Shown piece after piece: positions 1 through 8,164 of a DNA stretch of 64,000 nucleotides (positions within the stretch are counted from its first letter, which is position 1; every line of letters begins with the position of its first letter). Source of the stretch: [Clostridium] saccharolyticum WM1 (GTDB lineage Bacteria; Bacillota; Clostridia; Lachnospirales; Lachnospiraceae). The notes under the pieces were generated by a model that was given only the letters and a program-made list of their open reading frames with translations, had not been told where the DNA came from and ran no database searches. The DNA is taken from positions 434,001 through 498,000 of the forward strand of contig NC_014376.1 of NCBI RefSeq assembly GCF_000144625.1. Direction: 5' to 3'. The position numbers and the translations under genes are program-made.

Positions 1-636
1 GGCGGGCTGATCTGCCCGCCATGCGTGGCAAAGCTGTCATTTGTCAGGGATCCTGTGTGCAAAAAATGCGGAAAGGAGATTATTAGTCCGCATATGGAGT
101 ATTGCCTTGACTGTATCAGGCATAAGCGCACCTTTGAGTATGGCAGGGCTCTTATGAATTATGATGATAAAGCCGGAAATTCCATAGCAAGGATTAAATA
201 TAAGAATAAGCGGGAATACCTGGATTTTTATGGGGAGGCAATTTGCGTGCGGTATGAGAACGTGATCCGGCGTATGGAGGCAGACATCCTTGTTCCCGTT
301 CCGATCCATCCTTCCAGGAGGAGGGAAAGAGGGTTTAACCAGGCAGAGCTTTTAGCCCACAGGATCGGCGATTACATGAAAATCCCTGTCTGCCCTGAAA
401 TGCTGGCCAGAAATAAAAAAACCATGCCCCAGAAAGGACTTGATCCGGCTGGAAGACTTAAGAATCTGGAGGAGGCATTTGCTGCGGGAAACGTTAAAAA
501 TAGGGTGGAAGGGGTGATTCTCGTGGATGACATTTATACCACGGGAAGCACCATTGAGGCCTGTACACGGGCGCTGAAAAAGGCGGGAATAAAAAGGGTA
601 TATTTTCTTGCGATTTGTATTGGACGGGGACAGTAG
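1..636 (+). CDS. comF: ComF family phosphoribosyltransferase-like protein (5' end outside window)
   Basis: The reading frame is open to base 1 and encodes GGLICPPC before the first possible start (GTG at 25), so the gene begins upstream of the window. The visible part has the second half of a zinc-ribbon (CKKCG near codon 20 of the visible frame, then CLDC) followed by a type I phosphoribosyltransferase fold with the PRPP-loop motif VDDIYTTGST near the C-terminus. ComF proteins are linked to DNA uptake in transformable bacteria, but in Clostridia the actual role is unclear. It is followed 51 bp later by an acetyltransferase gene on the same strand. Family assignment is firm; function in this host is not. 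Confidence 0.9.
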   Translation, partial: GGLICPPCVAKLSFVRDPVCKKCGKEIISPHMEYCLDCIRHKRTFEYGRALMNYDDKAGNSIARIKYKNKREYLDFYGEAICVRYENVIRRMEADILVPVPIHPSRRRERGFNQAELLAHRIGDYMKIPVCPEMLARNKKTMPQKGLDPAGRLKNLEEAFAAGNVKNRVEGVILVDDIYTTGSTIEACTRALKKAGIKRVYFLAICIGRGQ

Positions 637-687
637 ATTGATGTATGATATCAATTATTATAGCAATCATGCCTAGGAGGAAATAAT

Positions 688-1179
688 ATGGTGATCAGAA
701 CCGCAGAAGAAAAGGATATGCCGGAGCTTTTGGATATTTATAATTATGAAGTAGAGCATGGGCTGGCCACGTTTGATTTAAATCCTAAAACCATGGAGCA
801 GCGGCTGGCCTGGTTCCGGGAACATAACGTGGGAAATCATCCCTTGATTGTGGCAGAGGAAGACGGAAAAGCAGTGGGCTATGCGAGCCTTTCCTCTTAC
901 CGTCCCAAAGAGGCTTATGCAGCTACCGTGGAACTGTCCGTATACATTCATAAGGATTACCGCCGCAGAGGGGTGGCCGGGGACTTAACTTCTGCAATTC
1001 TTAAAATTGCTAAGGAACGGGATGATATTCATACGGTAATTTCTGTTATTACCGGAGAAAATGAGGCCAGCATCCGGCTCCATGAAAGGCTTGGATTTAT
1101 TCATTGCGGAACCATAAGGGAAGTGGGAGAGAAATTCGGGAAGATGCTGGATATTGAGAATTATCAGATGATGGTTTAG
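688..1179 (+). CDS. GNAT family N-acetyltransferase (phosphinothricin acetyltransferase-like)
   Basis: A 163-residue single-domain GNAT protein. The N-terminal VIRTAEEKDMPELLDIYNYE block, the acetyl-CoA loop YRRRGVAGDL (about residues 92-101) and the NEASIRLHERLGFIHCGTI block match the Pat/Bar-like subgroup that acetylates small amines such as phosphinothricin or methionine sulfone. The true substrate cannot be read from sequence. The ATG at 688 follows an AGGAGG site at 675-680 with good spacing. It stands between comF and a probable terminator at 1224-1268, so it may be transcribed with comF. Confidence 0.88.
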   Translation: MVIRTAEEKDMPELLDIYNYEVEHGLATFDLNPKTMEQRLAWFREHNVGNHPLIVAEEDGKAVGYASLSSYRPKEAYAATVELSVYIHKDYRRRGVAGDLTSAILKIAKERDDIHTVISVITGENEASIRLHERLGFIHCGTIREVGEKFGKMLDIENYQMMV

Positions 1180-1223
1180 AACAGGTTTTATGGCTTGAAC
1201 CATTTGATAAAATGTTAGAAAAG

Positions 1224-1268
1224 AGCCTTGCTCCATGACGGAAGCCAGTCATTTTGCGGGCTTTTTTT
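1224..1268 (+). terminator. Probable intrinsic terminator after the acetyltransferase gene
   Basis: A two-part hairpin (AGCC paired with GGCT at the base, ATGAC paired with GTCAT inside) is followed by a run of seven T. The stem has internal mismatches, so efficiency is uncertain. Confidence 0.5.
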
Positions 1269-1309
1269 ATTTAAACAGAACCTGTTTTCTAGGAACTTTT
1301 AAAATCCGC

Positions 1310-1340
1310 TTGACCATGACCATACGTCACCCTTTATAAT
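1310..1340 (+). promoter_or_regulatory. MerR-type promoter with 19-bp spacer and dyad operator (autoregulatory site)
   Basis: The -35 TTGACC (1310-1315) and -10 TATAAT (1335-1340) are 19 bp apart, the lengthened spacer typical of promoters remodelled by MerR-family activators. Inside the spacer is the dyad TGAC-CATAC-GTCA (1317-1329). The gene directly downstream encodes a MerR-family protein, so autoregulation is the natural reading. The 17-base block TGACCWTACGTCACCCT recurs at the promoter upstream of rfbA. Confidence 0.8.
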
Positions 1341-1378
1341 ACATACATGAGAACTCAGGAAAAAAGGAGGTGATGCCG

Positions 1379-2560
1379 GTGAACCAATACTATACCTCGG
1401 GACAGTTTGCCAAAAAGGCCAATGTTTCCATTCGCACCGTCCGGTATTACGACAAACAGGGATTGTTAAAACCCTCGGGAATGAGTGAGGGAGGATACCG
1501 GCTTTATACGGATTCCGATTTTGCAAAGCTTCAGAAAATTCTTTCTTTAAAATATCTGGGCTTTTCCTTGGATGAGATCCGTTCTATTACCATTAATGAC
1601 AAAGACAATGATTACGTGGAAGGGTCTCTCCGGCTTCAGTTAAATCTTATCAGAAAGAGAATTGAGCACTTAAAGCTGGTGGAGCAGACTCTTACGGAAA
1701 CGTCAAAGCTGGTGACGGAAAACCAGTCTGTGGATTGGAATAAAATCCTACACTTAATCCATATTACCAATATGGAACGGTCTCTTGTGGAGCAGTATAA
1801 GGATGCAGCCAATATCAGCATCCGCATCGGACTTCACAAAAAATATACAAAGAATCCCATGGGATGGTTCCAGTGGCTGTACGGTCTTATGGAGCCTATG
1901 GATGGAAAAAGCATCCTGGAACTGGGCTGCGGCAACGGGGAACTGTGGCGTGCAAACAAAGACAGGCTGCCCGCGGATGCAAACATCTGCCTGTCTGATG
2001 TATCCGAAGGGATGATCCGGGATGTGGAAGAAGGCCTGAAAAATGTTACCGGCGCCTTTTGCTTTGAAGTGTTTGACTGCCGGCAGATTCCAAAGCCTGA
2101 GGAAAGCTTCCATGTTGTGGCAGCCAATCATGTCCTGTTTTATTTAACGAATCTGGATGGGGCGCTGGATCAGGTACAAAGGGTTTTAAAGCCGGGGGGC
2201 GTTTTTTACTGCAGCACCTATGGCTCGGACCACATGAAGGAAATCAGCCAGCTGGTAAAGGAATTTGATTCCAGAATTGCCCTTTCCGAAGTAAATTTAT
2301 ACGATGTGTTTGGTCTTGAAAACGGAGAGGAAATTTTAAAAAGCCATTTTCATTCCGTTGAGAAGAAAGAGTATAAGGATTACCTGGAAGTCAGCGACCC
2401 GGGAGCGCTTATGGAGTACATTCTTTCCTGCCATGGAAACCAGCAGGAGTATTTAAGCGACCGTTATGAGGAGTTCCGGGAATTTTTAAAGAAAAAGATG
2501 GAAAAGAAGGGGTTTATCCATATTACGAAGCGGGCCGGAGCATTTATCTGCAGAAAGTAA
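1379..2560 (+). CDS. MerR-family regulator fused to a SAM-dependent methyltransferase
   Basis: The N-terminal 75 residues form a MerR winged helix-turn-helix (YYTSGQFAKKANVSIRTVRYY, GGYRLYTDSD, LKYLGFSLDEI). A helical linker follows to about residue 120. The C-terminal part is a class I SAM-dependent methyltransferase with motif I ILELGCGNGE near residues 179-188 and a post-motif block RVLKPGGVFYCSTYG. In MerR activators the C-terminal domain normally senses the inducer, so here the methyltransferase domain may bind or modify the inducer. I prefer the GTG at 1379: the AAGGAGG site at 1364-1370 is 8 nt from it, whereas the ATG at 1373 is too close. The gene has its own MerR-type promoter, and a near-identical one follows it in front of rfbA. 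The methyl acceptor is unknown. Confidence 0.85.
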   Translation: MNQYYTSGQFAKKANVSIRTVRYYDKQGLLKPSGMSEGGYRLYTDSDFAKLQKILSLKYLGFSLDEIRSITINDKDNDYVEGSLRLQLNLIRKRIEHLKLVEQTLTETSKLVTENQSVDWNKILHLIHITNMERSLVEQYKDAANISIRIGLHKKYTKNPMGWFQWLYGLMEPMDGKSILELGCGNGELWRANKDRLPADANICLSDVSEGMIRDVEEGLKNVTGAFCFEVFDCRQIPKPEESFHVVAANHVLFYLTNLDGALDQVQRVLKPGGVFYCSTYGSDHMKEISQLVKEFDSRIALSEVNLYDVFGLENGEEILKSHFHSVEKKEYKDYLEVSDPGALMEYILSCHGNQQEYLSDRYEEFREFLKKKMEKKGFIHITKRAGAFICRK

Positions 2561-2582
2561 TGAAATATTAATGGAAAAGGAC

Positions 2583-2613
2583 TTGACAGTGACCTTACGT
2601 CACCCTGTATGAT
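2583..2613 (+). promoter_or_regulatory. MerR-type promoter with 19-bp spacer upstream of the rfb operon
   Basis: TTGACA (2583-2588) and TATGAT (2608-2613) are separated by 19 bp. The spacer contains a perfect dyad GTGAC-CTTAC-GTCAC (2589-2603), nearly the same as the operator in front of the MerR-methyltransferase gene. This ties expression of rfbA and its followers to that regulator. The -10 box overlaps an upstream in-frame ATG at 2609, which therefore cannot be the rfbA start. Confidence 0.8.
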
Positions 2614-2644
2614 GATATCACAAATTAATACGGAGGAAAAACGA

Positions 2645-3535
2645 ATGAAGGGAATTATACTTGCCGGAGGCTCCGGCACCAGACTATATCCGCTGACCAT
2701 GGTAACTTCCAAACAGTTACTGCCTATTTATGATAAGCCGATGATTTATTATCCCCTGTCTGTTTTAATGAATGCGGGGATCCGGGATATCCTGATTATT
2801 TCAACACCTGATGATACACCCAGGTTTGAAGCACTTTTAGGAGACGGAAGCCAATTCGGGATGAGCCTGTCCTATGCGGTTCAGCCTTCCCCCGATGGCC
2901 TTGCCCAGGCATTTATCATTGGAGAGGAATTCATCGGAGACGACAGTGTGGCTATGATCCTTGGAGATAATATTTTTGCCGGTCACGGACTGAATAAGCG
3001 CCTGCTGCATGCGGCCAATAAAAAGGATGGGGCCACTGTATTCGGCTATTATGTCGATGATCCGGAGCGTTTTGGCATTGTGGAATTTGATTCCGACGGG
3101 AAAGCAGTATCCATTGAAGAAAAACCAGAGAAGCCAAAGAGCAATTACTGCGTGACAGGCCTTTATTTCTATGATAACAAGGTAGTGGAATACGCCAAAA
3201 AATTAAAGCCGTCTGCCAGGGGCGAGCTGGAGATCACAGATTTAAACCGCATTTATCTGGAAGACGGAAAGCTTGATGTGGAGCTTTTGGGACAGGGTTT
3301 TACCTGGCTTGATACGGGAACCCACGAATCGCTGGTAGATGCCACCAATTTTGTCCGGACGATGGAGACACACCAGCACAGGAAGATCGCCTGTCTGGAG
3401 GAAATCGCTTATTTGAACCACTGGATCACAAAAGATCAGCTTTTGACGAGCATTGAGCCTTTGAAAAAGAACCAGTATGGACAATATCTGATGGATGTCC
3501 TTGCAGGGAAATACATTGACAAATTACATGGTTAA
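2645..3535 (+). CDS. rfbA: Glucose-1-phosphate thymidylyltransferase
   Basis: A 296-residue nucleotidyltransferase that makes dTDP-glucose from dTTP and glucose 1-phosphate, the first step of dTDP-deoxysugar synthesis. It starts [18 protein letters not shown], the nucleotide-binding signature of RmlA, and contains GDNIF and the [21 protein letters not shown] block, with the [10 protein letters not shown] segment near residue 220. The length is typical of the family. The ATG at 2645 is preceded by GGAGG at 2632-2636; a longer in-frame start at 2609 is excluded because it lies in the promoter -10 box. It is the first gene of rfbA-rfbB-rfbD-araC. No rfbC epimerase is present in the cluster. Confidence 0.96.
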   Translation: MKGIILAGGSGTRLYPLTMVTSKQLLPIYDKPMIYYPLSVLMNAGIRDILIISTPDDTPRFEALLGDGSQFGMSLSYAVQPSPDGLAQAFIIGEEFIGDDSVAMILGDNIFAGHGLNKRLLHAANKKDGATVFGYYVDDPERFGIVEFDSDGKAVSIEEKPEKPKSNYCVTGLYFYDNKVVEYAKKLKPSARGELEITDLNRIYLEDGKLDVELLGQGFTWLDTGTHESLVDATNFVRTMETHQHRKIACLEEIAYLNHWITKDQLLTSIEPLKKNQYGQYLMDVLAGKYIDKLHG

Positions 3536-3596
3536 CGGGTCGGGGTTTGCTTTCATTAAGAAAATCATGTCAATAAAAAGCAGGAGGAATATATAA

Positions 3597-4619
3597 ATGA
3601 AAATTATTGTTACCGGAGGAGCCGGTTTTATCGGTGGAAATTTTGTTCATCATATGGTAAATAAGTACCCGGATTATCAGATCATCAACCTTGATCTTCT
3701 GACCTATGCAGGAAACTTAGAGACATTAAAGCCTGTGGAGGATAAGCCTAATTATAAATTTGTTAAAGGGGATATTGCGGACAGGAGCTTTGTCTTTGAC
3801 CTCTTTGAAAAGGAAAAACCTGATGTGGTGGTAAACTTTGCGGCAGAGAGTCATGTGGACCGTTCCATTACGGATCCTGAGGCTTTTGTAAGAACAAATG
3901 TGATGGGGACTACAACTCTCCTTGATGCGTGCCGCACGTACGGCATCAAGCGTTATCATCAGGTTTCTACGGATGAAGTATACGGCGACCTGCCTTTGGA
4001 CCGCCCGGATCTGTTCTTTACAGAAGAAACACCCCTTCATACCTCGAGTCCCTATTCCTCGTCCAAGGCCAGTGCAGACCTTTTCGTACTGGCATACCAG
4101 AGGACATTTGGACTTCCGGTGACCATTTCCAGATGCTCCAATAACTACGGGCCGTATCATTTCCCGGAGAAGCTGATTCCTCTTATTATCAGCCGCGCCC
4201 TGGCAGATGAAGAACTTCCGGTTTACGGAACAGGAGAAAATGTAAGAGACTGGCTCCATGTATCCGATCACTGTGAGGCCATTGACCTGATCATACACAA
4301 GGGAATAGCCGGTGAAGTGTATAATGTGGGCGGACATAATGAGCGCACCAACCTAGAAGTGGTTAAGACTATTTTAAAGGCCCTTGATAAGCCGGAGAGC
4401 CTGATCAAATTCGTTACGGACCGTCCGGGCCATGACAGACGCTATGCCATTGATCCGAAGAAGCTGGAAACCGAGCTTGGCTGGAAACCGAAATATAACT
4501 TTGACACCGGGATCCGTCAGACCATTCAGTGGTATCTGGATAATGAGGATTGGTGGAAGCACATCATCAACGGGGAATACCAGAATTATTTTGACAATAT
4601 GTACGGCAACCGCTTATAA
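3597..4619 (+). CDS. rfbB: dTDP-glucose 4,6-dehydratase
   Basis: A 340-residue extended short-chain dehydrogenase/reductase that converts dTDP-glucose to dTDP-4-keto-6-deoxyglucose with bound NAD. The N-terminal GGAGFIGGNF Rossmann motif, the STDEVYGD segment carrying the catalytic Thr-Asp-Glu, and the YSSSKAS YxxxK motif (residues about 152-158) are all visible. AGGAGG precedes the ATG at 3597. It lies 61 bp after rfbA and 111 bp before rfbD; the second gap holds a copy of a recurrent hairpin element. Confidence 0.97.
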   Translation: MKIIVTGGAGFIGGNFVHHMVNKYPDYQIINLDLLTYAGNLETLKPVEDKPNYKFVKGDIADRSFVFDLFEKEKPDVVVNFAAESHVDRSITDPEAFVRTNVMGTTTLLDACRTYGIKRYHQVSTDEVYGDLPLDRPDLFFTEETPLHTSSPYSSSKASADLFVLAYQRTFGLPVTISRCSNNYGPYHFPEKLIPLIISRALADEELPVYGTGENVRDWLHVSDHCEAIDLIIHKGIAGEVYNVGGHNERTNLEVVKTILKALDKPESLIKFVTDRPGHDRRYAIDPKKLETELGWKPKYNFDTGIRQTIQWYLDNEDWWKHIINGEYQNYFDNMYGNRL

Positions 4620-4715
4620 TTTTTCCGGCATGATTTCCTTTATGAAGGCTGTTTGCACTGCCTGTATTCAGGAAATCTGCCTTTTAAGGAGCCAAAGGCG
4701 AATGAAACTTTCTTA
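4618..4715 (+). repeat. Recurrent post-stop hairpin element, divergent copy (rfbB-rfbD gap)
   Basis: The sequence after the rfbB stop resembles the elements found after rplK, rplJ and rpmE: a T-rich stretch after the stop, a first hairpin (GGC/GCC outer pairs around GTTTGCAC, about 4646-4661), a GGAAATCTGCC segment, then GGAGCCAAAGGCGAATGAAAC. The last part matches the rplJ-rplL copy at most positions, but the outer stem is weaker. It lies inside the operon, just before the rfbD ribosome binding site. Confidence 0.5.
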
Positions 4716-4730
4716 AGAAAAGAGGTATCT

Positions 4731-5579
4731 ATGAAAGTATTTGTTACTGGCGTGAAAGGCCAGCTTGGATTTGATGTGGTAAATGAACTGAAAAAGCGGG
4801 GACATGAAGCGGTTGGAGTAGACATTGATGAAATGGACATCACCGACAGAGACAGTGTGAACCTGGTCATTCAGGCGGCAGCTCCCGATGCAGTCATCCA
4901 CTGTGCCGCTTATACGGCTGTGGATGCGGCGGAAGAGAATGAGGAAGTGTGCCGGAATGTGAATGCAAAAGGAACAGAGTCCATTGCGAAGGTATGCCGG
5001 GAGCTGGATATCCCGATGATGTACATCAGCACAGACTATGTGTTCAATGGACAGGGAACCCGCCCATGGGAGCCTGATGATCCAAGGGAGCCGTTAAATG
5101 TTTATGGTCAGACCAAATATGAGGGAGAACTGGCAGTGGAAGAAAACCTCACCAAATATTTCATCGTCAGAATTGCCTGGGTATTTGGCGTGAATGGAAA
5201 GAACTTCATAAAGACCATGCTGAATCTTGGAAAGACCCATGATAAATTAACGGTGGTGGCTGACCAGACAGGTTCTCCTACCTATACCTTTGATCTTGCC
5301 CGTCTTCTGGTGGACATGATAGAAACTGAGAAATACGGGCGTTACCATGCTACAAACGAAGGCATGTGCACCTGGCATGAATTTGCCTGCGAAATCTTTA
5401 AACAGGCCGGAATGGATGTAAAAGTGGAGCCTGTCAGCTCCGACCAGTATCCGGCAAAAGCGAAACGGCCTGCCAACAGCCGCATGAACAAGGATAAGCT
5501 GGAGGAAAACGGTTTTCTCCGTCTGCCTTCCTGGCAGGATGCCTTAAAACGGTATCTGGAGGTCGTTTTTCCAGGTTAA
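4731..5579 (+). CDS. rfbD: dTDP-4-dehydrorhamnose reductase
   Basis: A 282-residue short-chain reductase that catalyses the last, NAD(P)H-dependent step to dTDP-L-rhamnose. It begins MKVFVTGVKGQLGFDVV and contains STDYVFNG and the YGQTKYEGE YxxxK catalytic motif, followed by the VADQTGSPTYTFDLA segment typical of RmlD. I chose the ATG at 4731, which follows AAGAGGT; an earlier in-frame start at 4653 would place the recurrent intergenic element inside the protein. The downstream AraC gene starts 15 bp after its stop, so the two are cotranscribed. Confidence 0.95.
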   Translation: MKVFVTGVKGQLGFDVVNELKKRGHEAVGVDIDEMDITDRDSVNLVIQAAAPDAVIHCAAYTAVDAAEENEEVCRNVNAKGTESIAKVCRELDIPMMYISTDYVFNGQGTRPWEPDDPREPLNVYGQTKYEGELAVEENLTKYFIVRIAWVFGVNGKNFIKTMLNLGKTHDKLTVVADQTGSPTYTFDLARLLVDMIETEKYGRYHATNEGMCTWHEFACEIFKQAGMDVKVEPVSSDQYPAKAKRPANSRMNKDKLEENGFLRLPSWQDALKRYLEVVFPG

Positions 5580-5594
5580 GCAGCAGGAGGGGAT

Positions 5595-6500
5595 ATGGAA
5601 ATCAAAATCAATGATTACTGGGAACCGGATCATTTCCGCGCCTTAAGCGAAGACAATTATAATGTCTCAAGATCCTGTGAGTACGAAAAAAACGGGATGC
5701 ATCATATTCATACTGCCAGTGAGCTTTTGTTTGTAGAAGAAGGTTCTGCGGAATATTATGTAGTCGGAAAGAAGTATCTTTTGGAAAAAGGTGATATCAT
5801 GGTGATCGGAGGGCAGGAGCACCATCAGCGAAGACTTTTGGGACTTCCGTTCCTTCGGTACGGACTTTCCGTCCGCCCCTCCTATTATGAGAGCTTAAAC
5901 CTTGGGGAAGACTTAAAAAAGGTTTTTTCCACACCTACCCAGCAGGCATTTCAGCAGCATTATAAGCATGTGGATGAACAGGTATTCCGCCGTGTGACCG
6001 GTCTGATAAAGGAATTGTATGAAGAGCAGGAGATTCATAAGCCGTTCCGGTCCATGATGGAGCGGTCCATCATCACGGAGATTACCGTGTTGCTGTTCCG
6101 GGCATTCGGATTGGTGCGGACGGAAAGCGAATTGTCTGAGATGAACTTAAGAATGATAGGGATCAAGGAATATATTGACCTTCATTATCAGGAAAATCTG
6201 GACTTAAAGATGCTAAGTGAACTTTTTTACCTCCATCCAGCTACCATCAGTAAGGAGTTTAACAAATATTTTGGAAAAACGCTGATAAAGTATATCAACA
6301 TCGTCCGGGTGTGTGAGGCTGCAAAACTCCTGGAAAACACCAATGAGAGCGTTACCGCTATCGCTGCAAAATGCGGCTATGACAGCGTGAACACATTTTT
6401 AAGACAGTTTAAAGCAGTAATGGAAACAACTCCCCTGCAGTACCGGAAAGCCATCAAAGAGCTGTTTAAAAGGAATAAGGAAGAAGTCCAAAGGCCGTAA
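5595..6500 (+). CDS. AraC-family transcriptional regulator with N-terminal cupin domain
   Basis: A 301-residue regulator. The N-terminal half is a cupin-like sensing domain (HHIHTASELLFVEEGSAEYYV and KGDIMVIGGQEHHQRR), and the C-terminal 100 residues are a double helix-turn-helix (LDLKMLSELFYLHPATISKEF; then TAIAAKCGYDSVNTFLRQFK). Such regulators usually answer to a sugar or sugar acid. It follows rfbD by 15 bp behind AGGAGGGG and ends in a terminator, so it belongs to the rfb transcript. Its target could equally be the ABC importer operon that starts 250 bp downstream; sequence alone does not decide. Confidence 0.9.
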   Translation: MEIKINDYWEPDHFRALSEDNYNVSRSCEYEKNGMHHIHTASELLFVEEGSAEYYVVGKKYLLEKGDIMVIGGQEHHQRRLLGLPFLRYGLSVRPSYYESLNLGEDLKKVFSTPTQQAFQQHYKHVDEQVFRRVTGLIKELYEEQEIHKPFRSMMERSIITEITVLLFRAFGLVRTESELSEMNLRMIGIKEYIDLHYQENLDLKMLSELFYLHPATISKEFNKYFGKTLIKYINIVRVCEAAKLLENTNESVTAIAAKCGYDSVNTFLRQFKAVMETTPLQYRKAIKELFKRNKEEVQRP

Positions 6501-6519
6501 GAAATTACGGTCTTTTTTT
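6493..6519 (+). terminator. Intrinsic terminator of the rfb operon
   Basis: An 8-bp stem (GGCCGTAA with TTACGGTC, one G-T pair), GAAA loop and seven T. It overlaps the end of the AraC coding region. Confidence 0.9.
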
Positions 6520-6749
6520 CATTTATGGGAGATTCCGTCATAGAAATTGGAAACAATCTTCCTATGGTCTTAGCGCCTGTTTTACAGGATTTTTGTTTTT
6601 GAAAGATAACAGGGACGGAAAAGCTTTGAAAGTGTAATTAAAAAATGGTGATTATTGACTAAAATCTATACAGAATAAACAAAAGGAATAAGATATGATA
6701 ATAGCAGTTAAAAGAAACCAATGAATCATTACCAATGGAGGAGTTTACT

Positions 6750-8111
6750 ATGAGAAAAAGAGTTCTTGCATTATTCTTTTCTGCTGTTATGGCAATGTCG
6801 CTGATGACAGGCTGCGGCGGAAACAGCCAGAATGAAACTACGGCGGCAGAAAAAGAGACTGAAAAAGTACAAACAAGTGCTGCAGGAAAAGAAACAGAAG
6901 GTGAGAAGGTACTGCTTACCATTTTTGACGGCTATGCAGGAGAGGATCCTCATGGAACGTTTATTTATCAGTATGCGGAAGAGTATATGGCCAAGAACCC
7001 CAATGTGGTCATCGATGTACAGGCCGTCAGCACCAATGACATTTACACAAAGCTTTCAGCTATGGCTGCCACCCCAAAAGATGTGCCGACCATTTTCTTC
7101 ACATCAGCAGATGCAGTTGCCACCCTTCGTGATCTGGGGCTGACAGCGGATATAAGCGGACTTGTGCCGGAAGACGTAAAAGCCAAATTTGCCAATGGAG
7201 TTGTGGATTCCTGTATGCTGGGAGATGAGATGTCCTATTTCCCGGTTGCCGTTCAGCCGCTGGCAGTAATTTACCGTACAGACAGGTTTAAGGAAGCTGG
7301 TTTAGAGGTTCCAAAGACATGGGATGAGTTTGCAGCAGCCGCAAAGGTCCTTACAAAGGATACCAACAATGACGGGCAGATGGATCAGTGGGGATTTGAT
7401 ATGGTTGGTTCCAATAACTCCTCCGGACAGAGCCGTTTCATGGCGTATTTATGGTCCAACGGAATTGACTGCGTAAAAGAAGAAAACGGCAAGTGGATCA
7501 CTGATATTTCTGAAGACCAGAAATTAATGGATGCATTTTCTAGATGGACCAACATGAATGCAGACGGAATCGTTCCAACGGGAATCACAGAAGTGGATTA
7601 TCCTACTGCCGCCAATTATTTTGCCATGGGGTATACCAGCATGTTCCTTACCGGACCCAATGCTCTTGGTGTGGCCTATGCCAATAACCCTGACTTAAAG
7701 GGAAATCTTGGATCCTTTAAGATGCCTGGAGATTATCCGGGAACCATGCTTGGAACCGAAGGGTATGCCATCAGCGCCTATGCAACCGATGCGGAGAAGG
7801 CAGCCGCCATTGATTACCTGAAGTTTTTTGTAGAGCATGACAAGGACATGCAGTTCTGGCAAAGCAGCGGAAAGATTCCGGCAACAGCAGAAGGACAGAA
7901 GGCAGAATATATATCCGGAGAAGATTATGCGGGATTTTTACAGCAGATTGCAGACGGCTGCCGCCCTACCGTTAAGTTTGCAGGTGTCAGCGGCTTAAAG
8001 AGCGCTTTGGGAAATGCCTATGCTTCTGTATTCTCCAATGAAAAGACGAACCAGGAAGCTGTTCAATCCCTGGTAAGTGATATTGATGAACTGTTAGAAG
8101 ATTATAACTGA
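6750..8111 (+). CDS. Sugar ABC transporter substrate-binding lipoprotein
   Basis: A 453-residue family 1 extracellular solute-binding protein. The signal peptide MRKRVLALFFSAVMAMSL is followed by the lipobox LMTGC, so the mature protein is lipid-anchored at Cys22. A Gly/Thr/Glu-rich spacer leads into a maltose-binding-like fold (for example PLAVIYRTDRFKEAGLEVPKT and GTEGYAISAYATDAEKA). The GGAGGAG at 6737-6743 precedes the ATG at 6750; an in-frame ATG at 6735 overlaps that site and is rejected. Two permease genes and a ManD-family dehydratase follow, suggesting that the ligand is a sugar acid or a glycoside of one. No clear promoter was recognised in the 230 bp upstream. Confidence 0.93.
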   Translation: MRKRVLALFFSAVMAMSLMTGCGGNSQNETTAAEKETEKVQTSAAGKETEGEKVLLTIFDGYAGEDPHGTFIYQYAEEYMAKNPNVVIDVQAVSTNDIYTKLSAMAATPKDVPTIFFTSADAVATLRDLGLTADISGLVPEDVKAKFANGVVDSCMLGDEMSYFPVAVQPLAVIYRTDRFKEAGLEVPKTWDEFAAAAKVLTKDTNNDGQMDQWGFDMVGSNNSSGQSRFMAYLWSNGIDCVKEENGKWITDISEDQKLMDAFSRWTNMNADGIVPTGITEVDYPTAANYFAMGYTSMFLTGPNALGVAYANNPDLKGNLGSFKMPGDYPGTMLGTEGYAISAYATDAEKAAAIDYLKFFVEHDKDMQFWQSSGKIPATAEGQKAEYISGEDYAGFLQQIADGCRPTVKFAGVSGLKSALGNAYASVFSNEKTNQEAVQSLVSDIDELLEDYN

Positions 8112-8120
8112 TCATAAAAC

Positions 8121-8142
8121 GAGGGAGGAATCATCCTCCCTC
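8121..8142 (+). other. Strong intercistronic hairpin between binding-protein and permease genes
   Basis: A perfect 9-bp stem (GAGGGAGGA with TCCTCCCTC) with a four-base loop and no T-run. Hairpins in this place often protect the upstream binding-protein mRNA from 3' decay and so raise its level over the permeases; that role is inferred. Confidence 0.7.
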
Positions 8143-8164
8143 AATAAATTGAGAAGGGAGTAAG

